A stretch of DNA of 64,000 nt from Yersinia frederiksenii ATCC 33641 (GTDB taxonomy: Bacteria; Pseudomonadota; Gammaproteobacteria; Enterobacterales; Enterobacteriaceae), in contig NZ_KN150731.1 in NCBI RefSeq assembly GCF_000754805.1, forward strand, positions 1,320,492 through 1,384,491, written 5' to 3'. Shown here piece by piece: positions 37,567 to 46,807 of the stretch. Each line of letters begins with the position of its first letter. Position 1 is the stretch's first letter. Under the pieces are notes generated by a model. That model was given only the letters and a program-made list of their open reading frames with translations. It did not search any database and was not told the origin of the DNA. A program made the translations under genes and the position numbers.

Positions 37567-37582
37567 TGTTATAATAGTAACA
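37567..37582. promoter_or_regulatory. Candidate DeoR operator upstream of deoC
   Basis: tgttataatagtaaca keeps the TGTTA...TAACA arms and 16-bp length of the known DeoR operator TGTTAGAATTCTAACA. It lies 39 bases before the deoC start and could overlap the -10 region (tataat is inside it). This supports autoregulation of deoC-deoR. Confidence 0.65.
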
Positions 37583-37750
37583 TTTAAAAGAAAAAACAAA
37601 GGTAATTATCACAAATATGACTGTTTTAGATTTTGTTTTGTTATTTTAATTACATTTGTGGGGGTTAAATAGACAGCAGATACATTTAATTTAAACGCAT
37701 CTGATTGAATTTTATTGGTTTTAAATAGGACGGTATTTCTGACGAGAAAG

Positions 37751-37778
37751 ATTGCCGGTCTTTTCGCTTACCGGCAAT
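37751..37778 (-). terminator. Terminator of the PAP2 phosphatase operon
   Basis: Nine-bp stem attgccggt/accggcaat with a 10-base loop, 24 bases beyond the ybjG stop; minus-strand tail ctttctc. Confidence 0.6.
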
Positions 37779-37802
37779 GTGAGATAAGTTACGTGAGGAG
37801 GA

Positions 37803-38411
37803 TTAGCTTCTGACCCATCCTTTACTGATCGGTAAGGCAAAACTCAAGTGATAAAGGCGCTGCATACCATTCGAGATAGCTTCCCCGAATAAATTCCACA
37901 CCAGTTGTGCGAACAAACAGCCGACAATCCCTAACAGGAAGGCTCCCACCATATCTAATGGCCAATGAACACCCAGATAAATGCGTGACCAGGCAATGGC
38001 AATAGCCACGGTCATCATGCTGACTGCCGACCAGAGTTTGTGCCAGAAAACAAAAGCTAAGGCCACGGTAAAAATAGCGGTACCGTGATCACTTGGGAAA
38101 GAACTGTCCGGTGAGTGCGGCATAAAGTTATAGCCAAAACCCACAACAAAAGGCCGGTCATGGGGGATAAGCATGCCAATACAGGCGGCTGAGAGCATGG
38201 AGAATGCCAGTGCAATGGCGGCTTTAGTGACCATTGTGCGCTGCATATCCATGGTGTTTTTCGGCCCCCACAACCACAGCCCGACGAGCAAAATAGGGAT
38301 AATCATAATCAGATCGCGTGCGATAAAAGTCGCAAAAGAAATTATCCATGATGGTGATGCTGGAGTTGCATTTATCATGGAAAAGAAAAAGTAATTCATT
38401 TGTTCCATCAT
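37803..38411 (-). CDS. ybjG: Undecaprenyl-diphosphatase, PAP2 family (YbjG-like)
   Basis: A 202-residue inner-membrane PAP2 phosphatase that recycles the cell-wall lipid carrier by dephosphorylating undecaprenyl pyrophosphate. It has about five to six hydrophobic segments and the PAP2 motifs PHDRPF, PSDHGTAIF and SRIYLGVHWPLDM, with Arg, Ser-x-x-His and Arg-x5-His-x3-Asp present. The C-terminus FALPISKGWVR matches YbjG. It overlaps the upstream PAP2 gene by 4 bp. Confidence 0.9.
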   Translation of the reverse strand: MMEQMNYFFFSMINATPASPSWIISFATFIARDLIMIIPILLVGLWLWGPKNTMDMQRTMVTKAAIALAFSMLSAACIGMLIPHDRPFVVGFGYNFMPHSPDSSFPSDHGTAIFTVALAFVFWHKLWSAVSMMTVAIAIAWSRIYLGVHWPLDMVGAFLLGIVGCLFAQLVWNLFGEAISNGMQRLYHLSFALPISKGWVRS

Positions 38412-39178
38412 TCTGTACCTTTATCGCGGCGGTAAAAACCGCTAATCATCCCAAACACAGCCAACTGGCTGAGCCATACCCACCAACCCGCCCACAGGTT
38501 GTGGCTAAGAAAATGCGCCCCACGCATAATTTGACCAAATCCCATCAACATGCCAAGGCCGACTCCAACAAACCAACACAGTGTGGCCAATCGCGGCCGC
38601 TCTGGGTAAAACAAGAAAAACAGAGCCATTATTGCAAAACCACTGGATGCATGGCCCCCAGGGAAGCAGTGGCCGGGGCCTGCACCGATCGGCGCCGTTC
38701 CCATCAGCACGTAGTTCAGAGATTTACCGCCATACTCCACTAGATCCCAAGGGCAGGAGTGCGCGCTAGTAGCTTTTAGCATACCGATCACCAATGGACC
38801 GATACCCAGCAGCAACATGGTGGTCACCAAGCGACCATTACGCCGATAAATACCCCACATCAATGCGATAATAGCCGCACTGATAATGCTCAGTTTCAGT
38901 AACCGGTGGTTGAGTAAATCCAGCCAGTAATTATTCTCCCATGGAAAATGTTGGTCGATCGGGTCAAACCAGTAATTACTGATAAACCAATCCAACTGTT
39001 CGTCGCGGGATAACCAGAGAAACAGCAATCCGCTGATCAACAACCCAAAAACCTGCCAAAAATAAAAGGATAACGGCAGTGAGTAAAGGGACTTTGTCCT
39101 AATTATCTGTACCGTTGAGGTATTATTTAATATAGGCACAGTGGGGTTTGATTGAGTGGGCAGTTTGTTGGTCTTCAC
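38408..39178 (-). CDS. PAP2 family lipid phosphatase, function unknown
   Basis: A 256-residue membrane protein with about six hydrophobic segments and PAP2 motifs KATSAHSCPWDL (motif 1 region), CFPGGHASSGF (motif 2) and RGAHFLSHNLWAGWW (motif 3; His-x3-Asn replaces the usual final Asp). It resembles lipid-A or phospholipid phosphatases of the LpxE-like group, but the substrate cannot be assigned. Overlap with ybjG by 4 bp implies a two-phosphatase operon for envelope lipid turnover. E. coli has only ybjG at this place. Confidence 0.8.
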   Translation of the reverse strand: MKTNKLPTQSNPTVPILNNTSTVQIIRTKSLYSLPLSFYFWQVFGLLISGLLFLWLSRDEQLDWFISNYWFDPIDQHFPWENNYWLDLLNHRLLKLSIISAAIIALMWGIYRRNGRLVTTMLLLGIGPLVIGMLKATSAHSCPWDLVEYGGKSLNYVLMGTAPIGAGPGHCFPGGHASSGFAIMALFFLFYPERPRLATLCWFVGVGLGMLMGFGQIMRGAHFLSHNLWAGWWVWLSQLAVFGMISGFYRRDKGTE

Positions 39179-39467
39179 GAAATGGCCTGAAGCAGAGGTT
39201 GTGATGCTAATATTGTGTTTATTTTGTCTTAAGAAAGCCTTAAGAGCTGATATGAGAAGGGAATTACAGCGGGACTCAAATTTCAGGCAAGAAAAAACCC
39301 GATTAGTCTTGAACCTAAGAAGGCGGGACTATCGGGCTCCTCAATATGGGGACATCAAAGAAAAGCAGTGGCACTAATTCAGACCCCTGCTTGGTAAGAA
39401 AGTTCTGGGCAAATGAAAAAAGTATAAAATAATGTTTAGTTTTATCTTAAATGCACTTTTTCTTACC
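39179..39467. other. Intergenic region upstream of the PAP2 operon
   Basis: About 290 bases between ybjL and the PAP2 operon, both on the minus strand, so it holds the PAP2 promoter. The 73-codon plus-strand frame in it has no ribosome site. A tgttta-n5-tcttaa sequence near 39214 is a poor PhoP-box match and is not called. Confidence 0.3.
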
Positions 39468-41156
39468 CTAGCCTAATACACCCGGCCAGACAATGACGAT
39501 TAATGAACCAGCTAACGTCAGTAATACGTTCGCGATGGCATAAGTTCCTGCGTAGCCTAGCGCTGGGATATTACTGCGGGCGGTATCACTGATAATATCC
39601 ATGGCGGGAGCGCATGTCCTCGCCCCCATTATTGCTCCGAAGAGCAGAGCGCGGTTCATACGTAATACATAAGCGCCAAAGATAAAGCAGATAACCACTG
39701 GCACCAGACTGACTATCAGGCCCGATATTAGCATCTGCCCGCCAACGGCTCCCAGACTACTATTAATTCCCCCACCGGCGCTTAGCCCGACACCGGCCAT
39801 AAAGACCATCAGCCCGAATTCTTTCACCATATTTAGTGCCCCTTGCGGGATATAGCCGAAAGTCGGATGATTCGCCCGCAAAAAGCCAAGCATGATGCCT
39901 GCCATTAATAATCCGGCAGCATTACCAATACCGAAGCTAAAATTACTGAATTGGAAGGTAATCAGGCCAATCATTAATCCCAAAATAAAGAAGGCGCAGA
40001 AAGCCAGCAAGTCGGTAACTTGACTGTGAATGGAGATAAAGCCAATCTTTTCGGCCACGCTTTTCACTCGGCGGGCATCGCCGCTGACTTGCAATACATC
40101 GCCTTTATTCAATACCACATTGTCATCAATGGGCATTTCGATTTGGCTGCGGATCACCCGGTTAAGGAAACAGCCGTGGTCGGTTAGTTTTAAATGACTC
40201 AGACGTTTGCCCACCGCATTGCTGTTTTTGACCACAATCTCTTCAGTCACAATGCGCATGTCCAGCAGGTCACGGTCAAAGACCTCTTTCCCATTACGGA
40301 AACTGGGGTCAAGACGTGAGTGAGCATCGGGATAACCTACCAGCGAGATTTCATCACCCACTTGCAGCACCGCGTCGCCATCAGGGTTTGCCAGAATACC
40401 ATTACGGCGAATTCTCTCGATATAACAGCCAGTTTGACGATAGATGCCTAACTCACGTAGATTTTTGCCATCAGCCCAAGCCACCAGTTCAGGGCCAACA
40501 CGATAGGCACGAATCACCGGCAAATAAACTTTACGTTGACTGTCGGTATCAAGGCCACGTTCGCGCGCAATTTGCTGAGCACTGGTCGGTAAGTCTTGAT
40601 GCTGAAGTTTAGGGAGATAGCGGGCACCTAAAATCAGGCTAACCAACCCAATCAGGTAGGTCAGGGCATAGCCGAGGCTCAGATTATCTTGGGCATGCTG
40701 TAGGGCCGGATTATTGGCGATGGTATGGCGCAGTGTGTCGCCAGCCCCCACCAAGACAGGCGTCGATGTCATTGAACCCGCGAGCATACCGGCCGTCAGA
40801 CCAATATCCCAGCCAAATAACTTACCCAGACCCAGAGCCAGAATCATGGCACTGCCCACCATGACCAAGGCGAGCATCAGGTAGTTTTTACCGTCGCGGA
40901 AGAAAATAGAGAAAAAGTTTGGGCCAGCTTCGACACCGACACAAAAAATAAAAAGCATAAAGCCCAGATTTAGCGCTTCTGTATTGATAGTGAAATGCTG
41001 TTGCCCAAGCAACAGTGAGACCACCAACACACCGATAGCGTTACCTAATTGGATGGGACCCAGCCGCAGTTTGCCCAGGCATAATCCCAGTGCTAAAACT
41101 ACGAATAACAGCAAGATGTAGTTGCCGTTTAACAAATTTGCGACGTTTATATTCAC
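39468..41156 (-). CDS. ybjL: Putative transporter YbjL, aspartate:alanine exchanger family
   Basis: A 562-residue inner-membrane protein. Two membrane halves of five to six segments each (about residues 1-185 and 380-562) flank two cytoplasmic RCK_C/TrkA_C domains (about 190-375, with [13 protein letters not shown] and [14 protein letters not shown]). Both halves carry the AAE family signature ([15 protein letters not shown] in the second). The substrate is unknown. Gene order with grxA matches E. coli, though ybjM is absent. Confidence 0.92.
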   Translation of the reverse strand: MNINVANLLNGNYILLLFVVLALGLCLGKLRLGPIQLGNAIGVLVVSLLLGQQHFTINTEALNLGFMLFIFCVGVEAGPNFFSIFFRDGKNYLMLALVMVGSAMILALGLGKLFGWDIGLTAGMLAGSMTSTPVLVGAGDTLRHTIANNPALQHAQDNLSLGYALTYLIGLVSLILGARYLPKLQHQDLPTSAQQIARERGLDTDSQRKVYLPVIRAYRVGPELVAWADGKNLRELGIYRQTGCYIERIRRNGILANPDGDAVLQVGDEISLVGYPDAHSRLDPSFRNGKEVFDRDLLDMRIVTEEIVVKNSNAVGKRLSHLKLTDHGCFLNRVIRSQIEMPIDDNVVLNKGDVLQVSGDARRVKSVAEKIGFISIHSQVTDLLAFCAFFILGLMIGLITFQFSNFSFGIGNAAGLLMAGIMLGFLRANHPTFGYIPQGALNMVKEFGLMVFMAGVGLSAGGGINSSLGAVGGQMLISGLIVSLVPVVICFIFGAYVLRMNRALLFGAIMGARTCAPAMDIISDTARSNIPALGYAGTYAIANVLLTLAGSLIVIVWPGVLG

Positions 41157-41459
41157 TAGTATGACTTTCTATTTAGCTCGGATGACGATGATTTACCATG
41201 CACTCGCCCTCAATCTAACGTTAGAGCGACACATATCTTTAAATTCAAAAATATTATCGCCAAACAAGAAATAAATATTGGCAATAGCGGGGCTTATTCT
41301 AATCTGTCTGTTGCGAGACAGCCAGTAGTAAGCAGGAAGTTTGGTATGGCCAGATAGATGTGCTTGATTACGAGTTAAAATTGGGCTGATATGCTATCAA
41401 TAGTGAGCGAAGGGCGGCTTGGGGACGATATTTTTGCTGTAATGAGATAAATAACAGGA
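41157..41459. other. Intergenic region ybjL / grxA
   Basis: About 300 bases, AT-rich, holding the ybjL promoter. E. coli has ybjM in this interval; no equivalent frame is visible here. Confidence 0.35.
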
Positions 41460-41462
41460 AAT

Positions 41463-41486
41463 AAAAAAGGGTGTTAAACACCCTTT
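41463..41486 (-). terminator. Rho-independent terminator of grxA
   Basis: Perfect 9-bp stem aaagggtgt/acaccctt(t) with a 3-base loop; the minus-strand tail is six T then atttcc. It lies about 75 bases after the grxA stop. Confidence 0.85.
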
Positions 41487-41559
41487 ATCGGATAAAACCA
41501 ACCAAAATTGACAGAAAAACCATATTAGTATAGAAAACTTCGGTTGGTTGCTAACCGGA

Positions 41560-41823
41560 TTATTGGAACAGGCTCAGATTTTGTTTAGCGTAAGCTTCAA
41601 AATCGGTGCAACCGCCAATGTGTTTTTCATCGATAAAGATTTGTGGCACGGTTTCTACTGGCTTGCCGACTGTTTTTTCCAGGTCAGCTTTGGTAATACC
41701 TTCCGCATGAATATCGATGTAACGGAATTTAAAATCGTCGCGTTCAGTTTCCAACTTTTCCGCCAATTCTTTGGCACGAACACAGTAAGGACATCCAGGA
41801 CGCCCAAAAATCACAGCAAACAT
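41560..41823 (-). CDS. grxA: Glutaredoxin 1
   Basis: An 87-residue cytoplasmic dithiol glutaredoxin with active site CPYC (Cys11, Cys14) in IFGRPGCPYCVRAKELAE, the cis-proline motif VETVPQIFID and GGCTDFEAYA near the end. It reduces ribonucleotide reductase, PAPS reductase and OxyR using glutathione. It diverges from ybjC, as in E. coli, where it is OxyR-controlled; no OxyR site was defined here. Confidence 0.96.
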   Translation of the reverse strand: MFAVIFGRPGCPYCVRAKELAEKLETERDDFKFRYIDIHAEGITKADLEKTVGKPVETVPQIFIDEKHIGGCTDFEAYAKQNLSLFQ

Positions 41824-42071
41824 GTAGAACTCCTTGATTAAATTGAGATAATCACTTCGTCAACAGTTACTGATATATTCAACTGTTAAATGACTTTTAG
41901 CGTATTACTTACTCTCACTGGGGTCTACTATGCCCCTTGGGGGCGTGAAAAAAAAGCAGGAATTACCTGTTAGTCTGATTAATCTTACCTATTTGCTTAT
42001 TGATACTGTTACAAACAGTGGTGATTCAATACACTGAATCAAAGTTGTTATTGAGCTTATCGGAGGTAAAG

Positions 42072-42380
42072 ATGCGCTCGCTAGGAGATATGCCCCGCAT
42101 TGTGATCATTTCAGAAGTGTTGGGGATGGTATTACTGGTTGTTGCCTATCTCAGTATTAATGACTTCGTGTCATTGCCTGGTTCGATGGGAACACCCACT
42201 GTTGCGATTATTATGATTTTTGTCGGAATCGGCCTGATGTTACCGGCAGCCGCCTATATTGTTTGGCGGGTTGCCAGTGGTTTTGGGCCATTATTAGGCA
42301 GTGCAGATAGGATATCCAAACCACAATCCAAGAAAGAGTTAGATGAAGAACGAATCAAAAAAGAGAACAAATCTGAGTAA
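42072..42380 (+). CDS. ybjC: DUF1418 family membrane protein YbjC
   Basis: A 102-residue small inner-membrane protein with two hydrophobic segments (about residues 10-27 and 40-68) and a charged C-terminal tail rich in Lys and Glu. It matches the E. coli YbjC family by the start MRSLGDMPRIVIISEVLG and position divergent from grxA. The open frame starts at 42000, but the ATG at 42072 has ggagg 5 bases upstream. Function unknown. In E. coli nfsA and rimK follow; here ybjN follows after 119 bases. Confidence 0.85.
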   Translation: MRSLGDMPRIVIISEVLGMVLLVVAYLSINDFVSLPGSMGTPTVAIIMIFVGIGLMLPAAAYIVWRVASGFGPLLGSADRISKPQSKKELDEERIKKENKSE

Positions 42381-42499
42381 GGTTATGACCAGGTCTCCTT
42401 TAGGGCATCAAATTTAGCCGGGATTGAAGTGGCGCTAGCGACCAATATTCCGTAAGCTATGCCACTTTTCGTATTATGAGAATCGTGAGGTAGGTAGTT

Positions 42500-42985
42500 A
42501 TGGATTCACTCATCGTCCCGGATTTAGCCTTATTACGGCGTTGGCTGGATCAGCTCGGTATCTCATTTTTTGAATGCGATTCCTGCCAGGCCCTGCATTT
42601 GCCGCATATGCAAAATTTTGAAGGGGTGTTTGATGCCAAAGTTGATTTGGTTGATAACGTCATTCTGTTCTCTGCTCTGGCAGAGATTCGGCCGACAGCA
42701 TTGATCCCATTAGTGGCAGATCTCAGCCAAATTAACGCCAGTTCACTGACGGTGAAAGCCTTTATTGATATTCAGGATGATAATTTGCCCAAACTGATTG
42801 TCTGCCAGTCGCTGACAATAGAAGTTGGGGTGACATTTGCCCAATTTGGCTACTTTATGCAGCAGTGCGAAGAACAGATCTCAATGATTATTCTGGAAGC
42901 ACGCGCCAATGATTTGCTATTTATTGGCAACAGTGACGATGATGAGTTACCACAAACTGCCACCGCTTATCCCGTAATTCATTAA
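42500..42985 (+). CDS. ybjN: YbjN domain-containing protein
   Basis: A 161-residue cytoplasmic protein of the YbjN family (MDSLIVPDLALLRRWLDQLG, then ECDSCQALHLPHMQ and EGVFDAKVDLVDN). E. coli YbjN affects motility, fimbriae and stress tolerance in overexpression studies; the mechanism is unknown. The fold is like that of type III secretion chaperones. It lies between ybjC and potF as in E. coli apart from the missing genes. Confidence 0.88.
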   Translation: MDSLIVPDLALLRRWLDQLGISFFECDSCQALHLPHMQNFEGVFDAKVDLVDNVILFSALAEIRPTALIPLVADLSQINASSLTVKAFIDIQDDNLPKLIVCQSLTIEVGVTFAQFGYFMQQCEEQISMIILEARANDLLFIGNSDDDELPQTATAYPVIH

Positions 42986-43399
42986 TTGCCGCCTCATATT
43001 AATCATCAGCGTGCTGCTGGTCATCAGTGGCACACTACTATTCCCCTTAGAAACCATAAGATATTCTGCTTTTTACCCTCCTTTGCCAGATATTTGTCGC
43101 CGTTTATACCGTTAGTGGCGCATTACATAGATAGAAAATGCATAAAAAATCGATAAAAGGCGTTTTTTACCCTAGAGTATGGTGTGAATTGCGAACTGCG
43201 GTTATGCTGCTGTTTCTGCAAAGAGCATAATATTCTTCCGCAATATCAGTGATTATTCTTGTTAGGTTAATAATCACACACCGTGCATAGTCATGCATCT
43301 GGTGTTTGTGGCAATCGCACTCGGCAGGCCAAAGGTGTTGTATCCCATCGGATACAAATTTGCGTACGACCTCACCCCCTATTTTGGAGGAGTTAACGG
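42986..43399. other. Leader region of potFGHI
   Basis: About 410 bases upstream of potF. Contains an A/T-rich stretch near 43130-43180 likely to include the promoter, and a ggagg ribosome site at the end. No sigma-54 -24/-12 element or other operator was recognised. Confidence 0.35.
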
Positions 43400-44509
43400 A
43401 TGTTCACCCAACGTAAAAAGTGGTTATCGGGTGTTGCTGCTGGCCTATTAATGGCCGCGTCCGTCTCAGCATCTGCTGAGGAAAAAACACTGCACGTTTA
43501 CAACTGGTCCGATTATATCGCGCCGGATACGCTGGCTAATTTTCAAAAAGAGACCGGCATTAAGGTTGTCTATGATGTGTTTGACTCCAACGAGGTGTTG
43601 GAAGGTAAATTGATGGCGGGGAGTACCGGGTTTGACTTGGTAGTGCCATCTGCCAGTTTCCTCGAACGCCAATTGTCTGCTGGCGTATTTAAGCCGCTGG
43701 ATAAAAGCAAATTACCGAATTATAAAAATCTTGATCCCGAATTGTTGGCGCTGGTCAGCAAACACGATCCTGAGAATAAGTACGCGATTCCTTATCTGTG
43801 GGCGACAACGGGTATCGGCTATAACGTAGAAAAAGTTAAAGCAGCACTGGGCACCGATGTGCCAGTTAATAGCTGGGACTTGGTATTGAAGCCCGAAAAT
43901 CTTGAGAAGCTTAAAAGCTGTGGCGTCTCTTTCCTGGATGCACCCAGTGAGATTTTTGCCACCGTGCTCAATTACTTAGGCAAAGATCCCAACAGTATTC
44001 AGGCCAGTGATTACACCGGTCCTGCCACTGATTTACTGCTGAAATTGCGGCCGAATATCCGCTATTTCCACTCGTCACAATATATAAATGATTTGGCTAA
44101 CGGCGATATTTGCGTTGCAGTCGGTTGGGCCGGTGATGTTATGCAGGCTTCTAATCGCGCCAAAGAAGCTAAAAATGGCGTGAATGTGGCTTACAGTATT
44201 CCAAAGGAAGGGGCATTAGCTTTCTTTGATGTGTTTGCGATGCCATCTGATGCCAAAAATCAGGATGAAGCATATCAGTTCCTCAATTACCTGATGCGCC
44301 CTGATGTGATTGCGAATATCAGTAACCACGTGTTCTATGCCAATGCCAACCAAGCGGCGACGCCACTGGTGAACGCAGAAGTTCGTGATAATCCGGGTAT
44401 TTACCCGCCAGCTGATGTACGTGCCAAAATGTTCACACTGAAAGTACAAGATCCGAAAATTGATCGTGTGATCACCCGGGCCTGGACCAAAGTGAAAAGT
44501 GGTAAATAA
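43400..44509 (+). CDS. potF: Putrescine ABC transporter, periplasmic binding protein
   Basis: A 369-residue periplasmic protein. The signal peptide ends ASAEE near residue 27. The mature protein begins KTLHVYNWSDYIAPDTLANFQ, the PotD/PotF signature, with VPSASFLERQL, YLWATTGIGYN, FLDAPSEIF and AVGWAGDVMQAS lining the polyamine site. PotF binds putrescine for PotGHI. First gene of potFGHI; a strong terminator-like hairpin follows it, likely giving excess PotF over the membrane parts. Confidence 0.95.
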   Translation: MFTQRKKWLSGVAAGLLMAASVSASAEEKTLHVYNWSDYIAPDTLANFQKETGIKVVYDVFDSNEVLEGKLMAGSTGFDLVVPSASFLERQLSAGVFKPLDKSKLPNYKNLDPELLALVSKHDPENKYAIPYLWATTGIGYNVEKVKAALGTDVPVNSWDLVLKPENLEKLKSCGVSFLDAPSEIFATVLNYLGKDPNSIQASDYTGPATDLLLKLRPNIRYFHSSQYINDLANGDICVAVGWAGDVMQASNRAKEAKNGVNVAYSIPKEGALAFFDVFAMPSDAKNQDEAYQFLNYLMRPDVIANISNHVFYANANQAATPLVNAEVRDNPGIYPPADVRAKMFTLKVQDPKIDRVITRAWTKVKSGK

Positions 44510-44579
44510 ATCCTTGGCGTGAATCAGTTATCTATTGATGACTGTTAACCCATTGATAAAAAGTAAAATAGACCATGGT

Positions 44580-44617
44580 AGGAACAGGGAGTGTATCTTC
44601 CTGTTCCTGTTTTTTTA
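44580..44617 (+). terminator. Attenuating terminator between potF and potG
   Basis: Nine-bp stem aggaacagg/cctgttcct with an 11-base loop and a run of seven T. Its place after potF fits higher expression of the binding protein than of potGHI. Confidence 0.85.
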
Positions 44618-44669
44618 TTGTGCCGCAGCTTGAATGCGGCCTGTTCTGCTTTTACGGAGAGCACGCTGA

Positions 44670-45803
44670 GTGAATGATGTAATTCCCCGCCCGCAGCCAA
44701 AATCCCAGAAGGTGTTTACCCCTTTGCTGGAAATTCGCAATTTAACCAAATCATTTGATGGTCAGGCCGCGGTAGATGATGTCAATTTGACTATCTATAA
44801 AGGTGAGATTTTTGCGCTGTTAGGGGCTTCAGGCTGTGGTAAATCCACTCTGTTGCGTATGCTGGCCGGTTTTGAACAACCGACTCAGGGGCAGATAGTG
44901 CTCGATGGGCAGGATTTGTCGCATGTGCCGCCTTATCAGCGCCCAATCAACATGATGTTCCAGTCGTATGCCTTATTCCCGCATATGACTGTTGAACAAA
45001 ATATCGCCTTTGGTTTGAAGCAAGACAAACTCCCTGCTGATGAAATCAAAAGCCGGGTAGCCGAAATGCTGACACTGGTGCATATGCAAGAGTTTGCCAA
45101 ACGTAAGCCACACCAGTTATCGGGTGGTCAGCGTCAGCGAGTGGCACTGGCGCGCAGTTTGGCAAAGCGGCCAAAACTGCTGCTGCTAGATGAGCCAATG
45201 GGCGCGTTAGATAAAAAGCTGCGTGACCGCATGCAACTGGAAGTGGTGGATATCTTAGAGCGTGTGGGAGCCACTTGCGTCATGGTGACCCATGACCAGG
45301 AAGAAGCGATGACCATGGCCGGGCGCATTGCCATTATGAACCGTGGCAAGTTTGTGCAAATTGGTGAGCCAGAAGAGATCTATGAACACCCAAACAGTAG
45401 ATTCAGTGCTGAGTTCATCGGTTCGGTGAATGTGTTTGAAGGCGTGCTAAAAGAGCGTTTGGATGATGCGTTAGTCATTGATAGCCCCGGCTTACGCCAT
45501 CCGTTGAAAGTTGATTCCGATGCCTCAGTGGTTGACGGTGTGCCCGTTTTTGTTGCCCTGCGCCCCGAAAAGGTAATGTTGTGTGAACAGGTGCCGGAAG
45601 ATGGTTGTAACTTTGCGGTGGGTGAAGTGGTACACATTGCCTATCTGGGCGATTTGTCTATTTATCACGTGAAATTGCACAGTGGGCAGATGCTGAGTGC
45701 GCAACTACAAAATGGCCATCGCTACCGTAAAGGGATGCCAACTTGGGGTGATGAAGTGCAACTTTGCTGGGATGCGGATAGCTGTGTCGTTCTGGGCAGC
45801 TAA
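44670..45803 (+). CDS. potG: Putrescine ABC transporter ATPase
   Basis: A 377-residue ATPase. Walker A is GASGCGKST, the Q-loop is MFQSYALFPHM, the signature is LSGGQRQRVALARS, Walker B is LLLLDEPMGALD and the switch is VTHDQEEA. The C-terminal TOBE_2 domain (about residues 285-375) is the usual regulatory domain of polyamine ATPases. It energises the PotHI permease. Confidence 0.95.
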   Translation: MNDVIPRPQPKSQKVFTPLLEIRNLTKSFDGQAAVDDVNLTIYKGEIFALLGASGCGKSTLLRMLAGFEQPTQGQIVLDGQDLSHVPPYQRPINMMFQSYALFPHMTVEQNIAFGLKQDKLPADEIKSRVAEMLTLVHMQEFAKRKPHQLSGGQRQRVALARSLAKRPKLLLLDEPMGALDKKLRDRMQLEVVDILERVGATCVMVTHDQEEAMTMAGRIAIMNRGKFVQIGEPEEIYEHPNSRFSAEFIGSVNVFEGVLKERLDDALVIDSPGLRHPLKVDSDASVVDGVPVFVALRPEKVMLCEQVPEDGCNFAVGEVVHIAYLGDLSIYHVKLHSGQMLSAQLQNGHRYRKGMPTWGDEVQLCWDADSCVVLGS

Positions 45804-45841
45804 TCATTTTGGGTCGCTGATAGTATTGGGAGTTTAATATT

Positions 45842-46807
45842 GTGATACCAGAATCTACCCGTGGAGTCGCCGAGCCACCGACCCGCACAGTCGGGCCAAT
45901 TAAGGCACTGATACAGCGCTTCCAAATGTTGCATGGTCGTAAGCTAGTGATTGCTATGCCCTATTTGTGGCTATTTCTGTTGTTTATGTTGCCATTCCTG
46001 ATTGTGTTTAAAATCAGTCTGGCGGAGATGGCGCGTGCAGTTCCTCCTTATACCGACCTGGTGACCTGGTTGGACGGTAAGTTGGATATCTCGCTCAATC
46101 TTGGCAACTATCTGCAACTGCTTGATGATCCACTGTATATCGATGCTTACCTGCAATCACTGCAAGTGGCGGCGGTATCAACATTGTGTTGCCTGATTAT
46201 CGGCTATCCATTGGCTTGGGCGATTGCTCATAGTAAATCATCCACGCGAAATATCTTATTGCTGCTGGTTATTTTACCGTCGTGGACATCGTTCCTGATT
46301 CGAGTTTATGCCTGGATGGGGATACTGAAAAACAACGGCATTCTGAATAACTTTCTGCTGTGGACTGGGATTATCGATCAGCCGCTGATTATTCTGCACA
46401 CCAATCTGGCGGTATATATTGGTGTGGTCTATTCCTATCTGCCTTTTATGGTGCTCCCTATCTATACTGCGCTGACCCGGCTGGATTATTCGTTGGTTGA
46501 AGCCGCATTGGACTTGGGCGCGAAGCCATTTAAAACCTTTGTCAGTGTTATTGTGCCGCTGACCAAAGGGGGGATTGTTGCCGGTTCCATGTTGGTCTTT
46601 ATTCCCGCGGTCGGTGAGTTTGTTATCCCTGAACTGCTCGGTGGGCCGGATAGCATCATGATTGGCCGTATTTTGTGGCAGGAGTTCTTCAATAACCGTG
46701 ACTGGCCGGTGGCCTCAGCGGTAGCAACGGTGATGTTGGTGTTGCTGATTGCGCCGATACTCTGGTTCCACAAACATCAGAATAAAGAGATAGGAGGCCC
46801 GGTATGA
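45842..46807 (+). CDS. potH: Putrescine ABC transporter permease PotH
   Basis: A 321-residue inner-membrane permease with six predicted segments and the EAA loop EAALDLGAKPFKTFVSVIVPLTKGG. It matches E. coli PotH across FKISLAEMARAVPPYTDL and VILPSWTSFLIRVYAWMGILKNNGILNNFLL. The start is GTG at 45842 with gggag upstream. It overlaps potI by 4 bp. Confidence 0.94.
   Translation: MIPESTRGVAEPPTRTVGPIKALIQRFQMLHGRKLVIAMPYLWLFLLFMLPFLIVFKISLAEMARAVPPYTDLVTWLDGKLDISLNLGNYLQLLDDPLYIDAYLQSLQVAAVSTLCCLIIGYPLAWAIAHSKSSTRNILLLLVILPSWTSFLIRVYAWMGILKNNGILNNFLLWTGIIDQPLIILHTNLAVYIGVVYSYLPFMVLPIYTALTRLDYSLVEAALDLGAKPFKTFVSVIVPLTKGGIVAGSMLVFIPAVGEFVIPELLGGPDSIMIGRILWQEFFNNRDWPVASAVATVMLVLLIAPILWFHKHQNKEIGGPV

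Noticed and set aside
39156-39377. A 73-codon plus-strand frame and a possible PhoP box near 39214
   Set aside because: The frame overlaps the PAP2 gene start antisense without a ribosome site; the second half of the box matches only about four of six positions.
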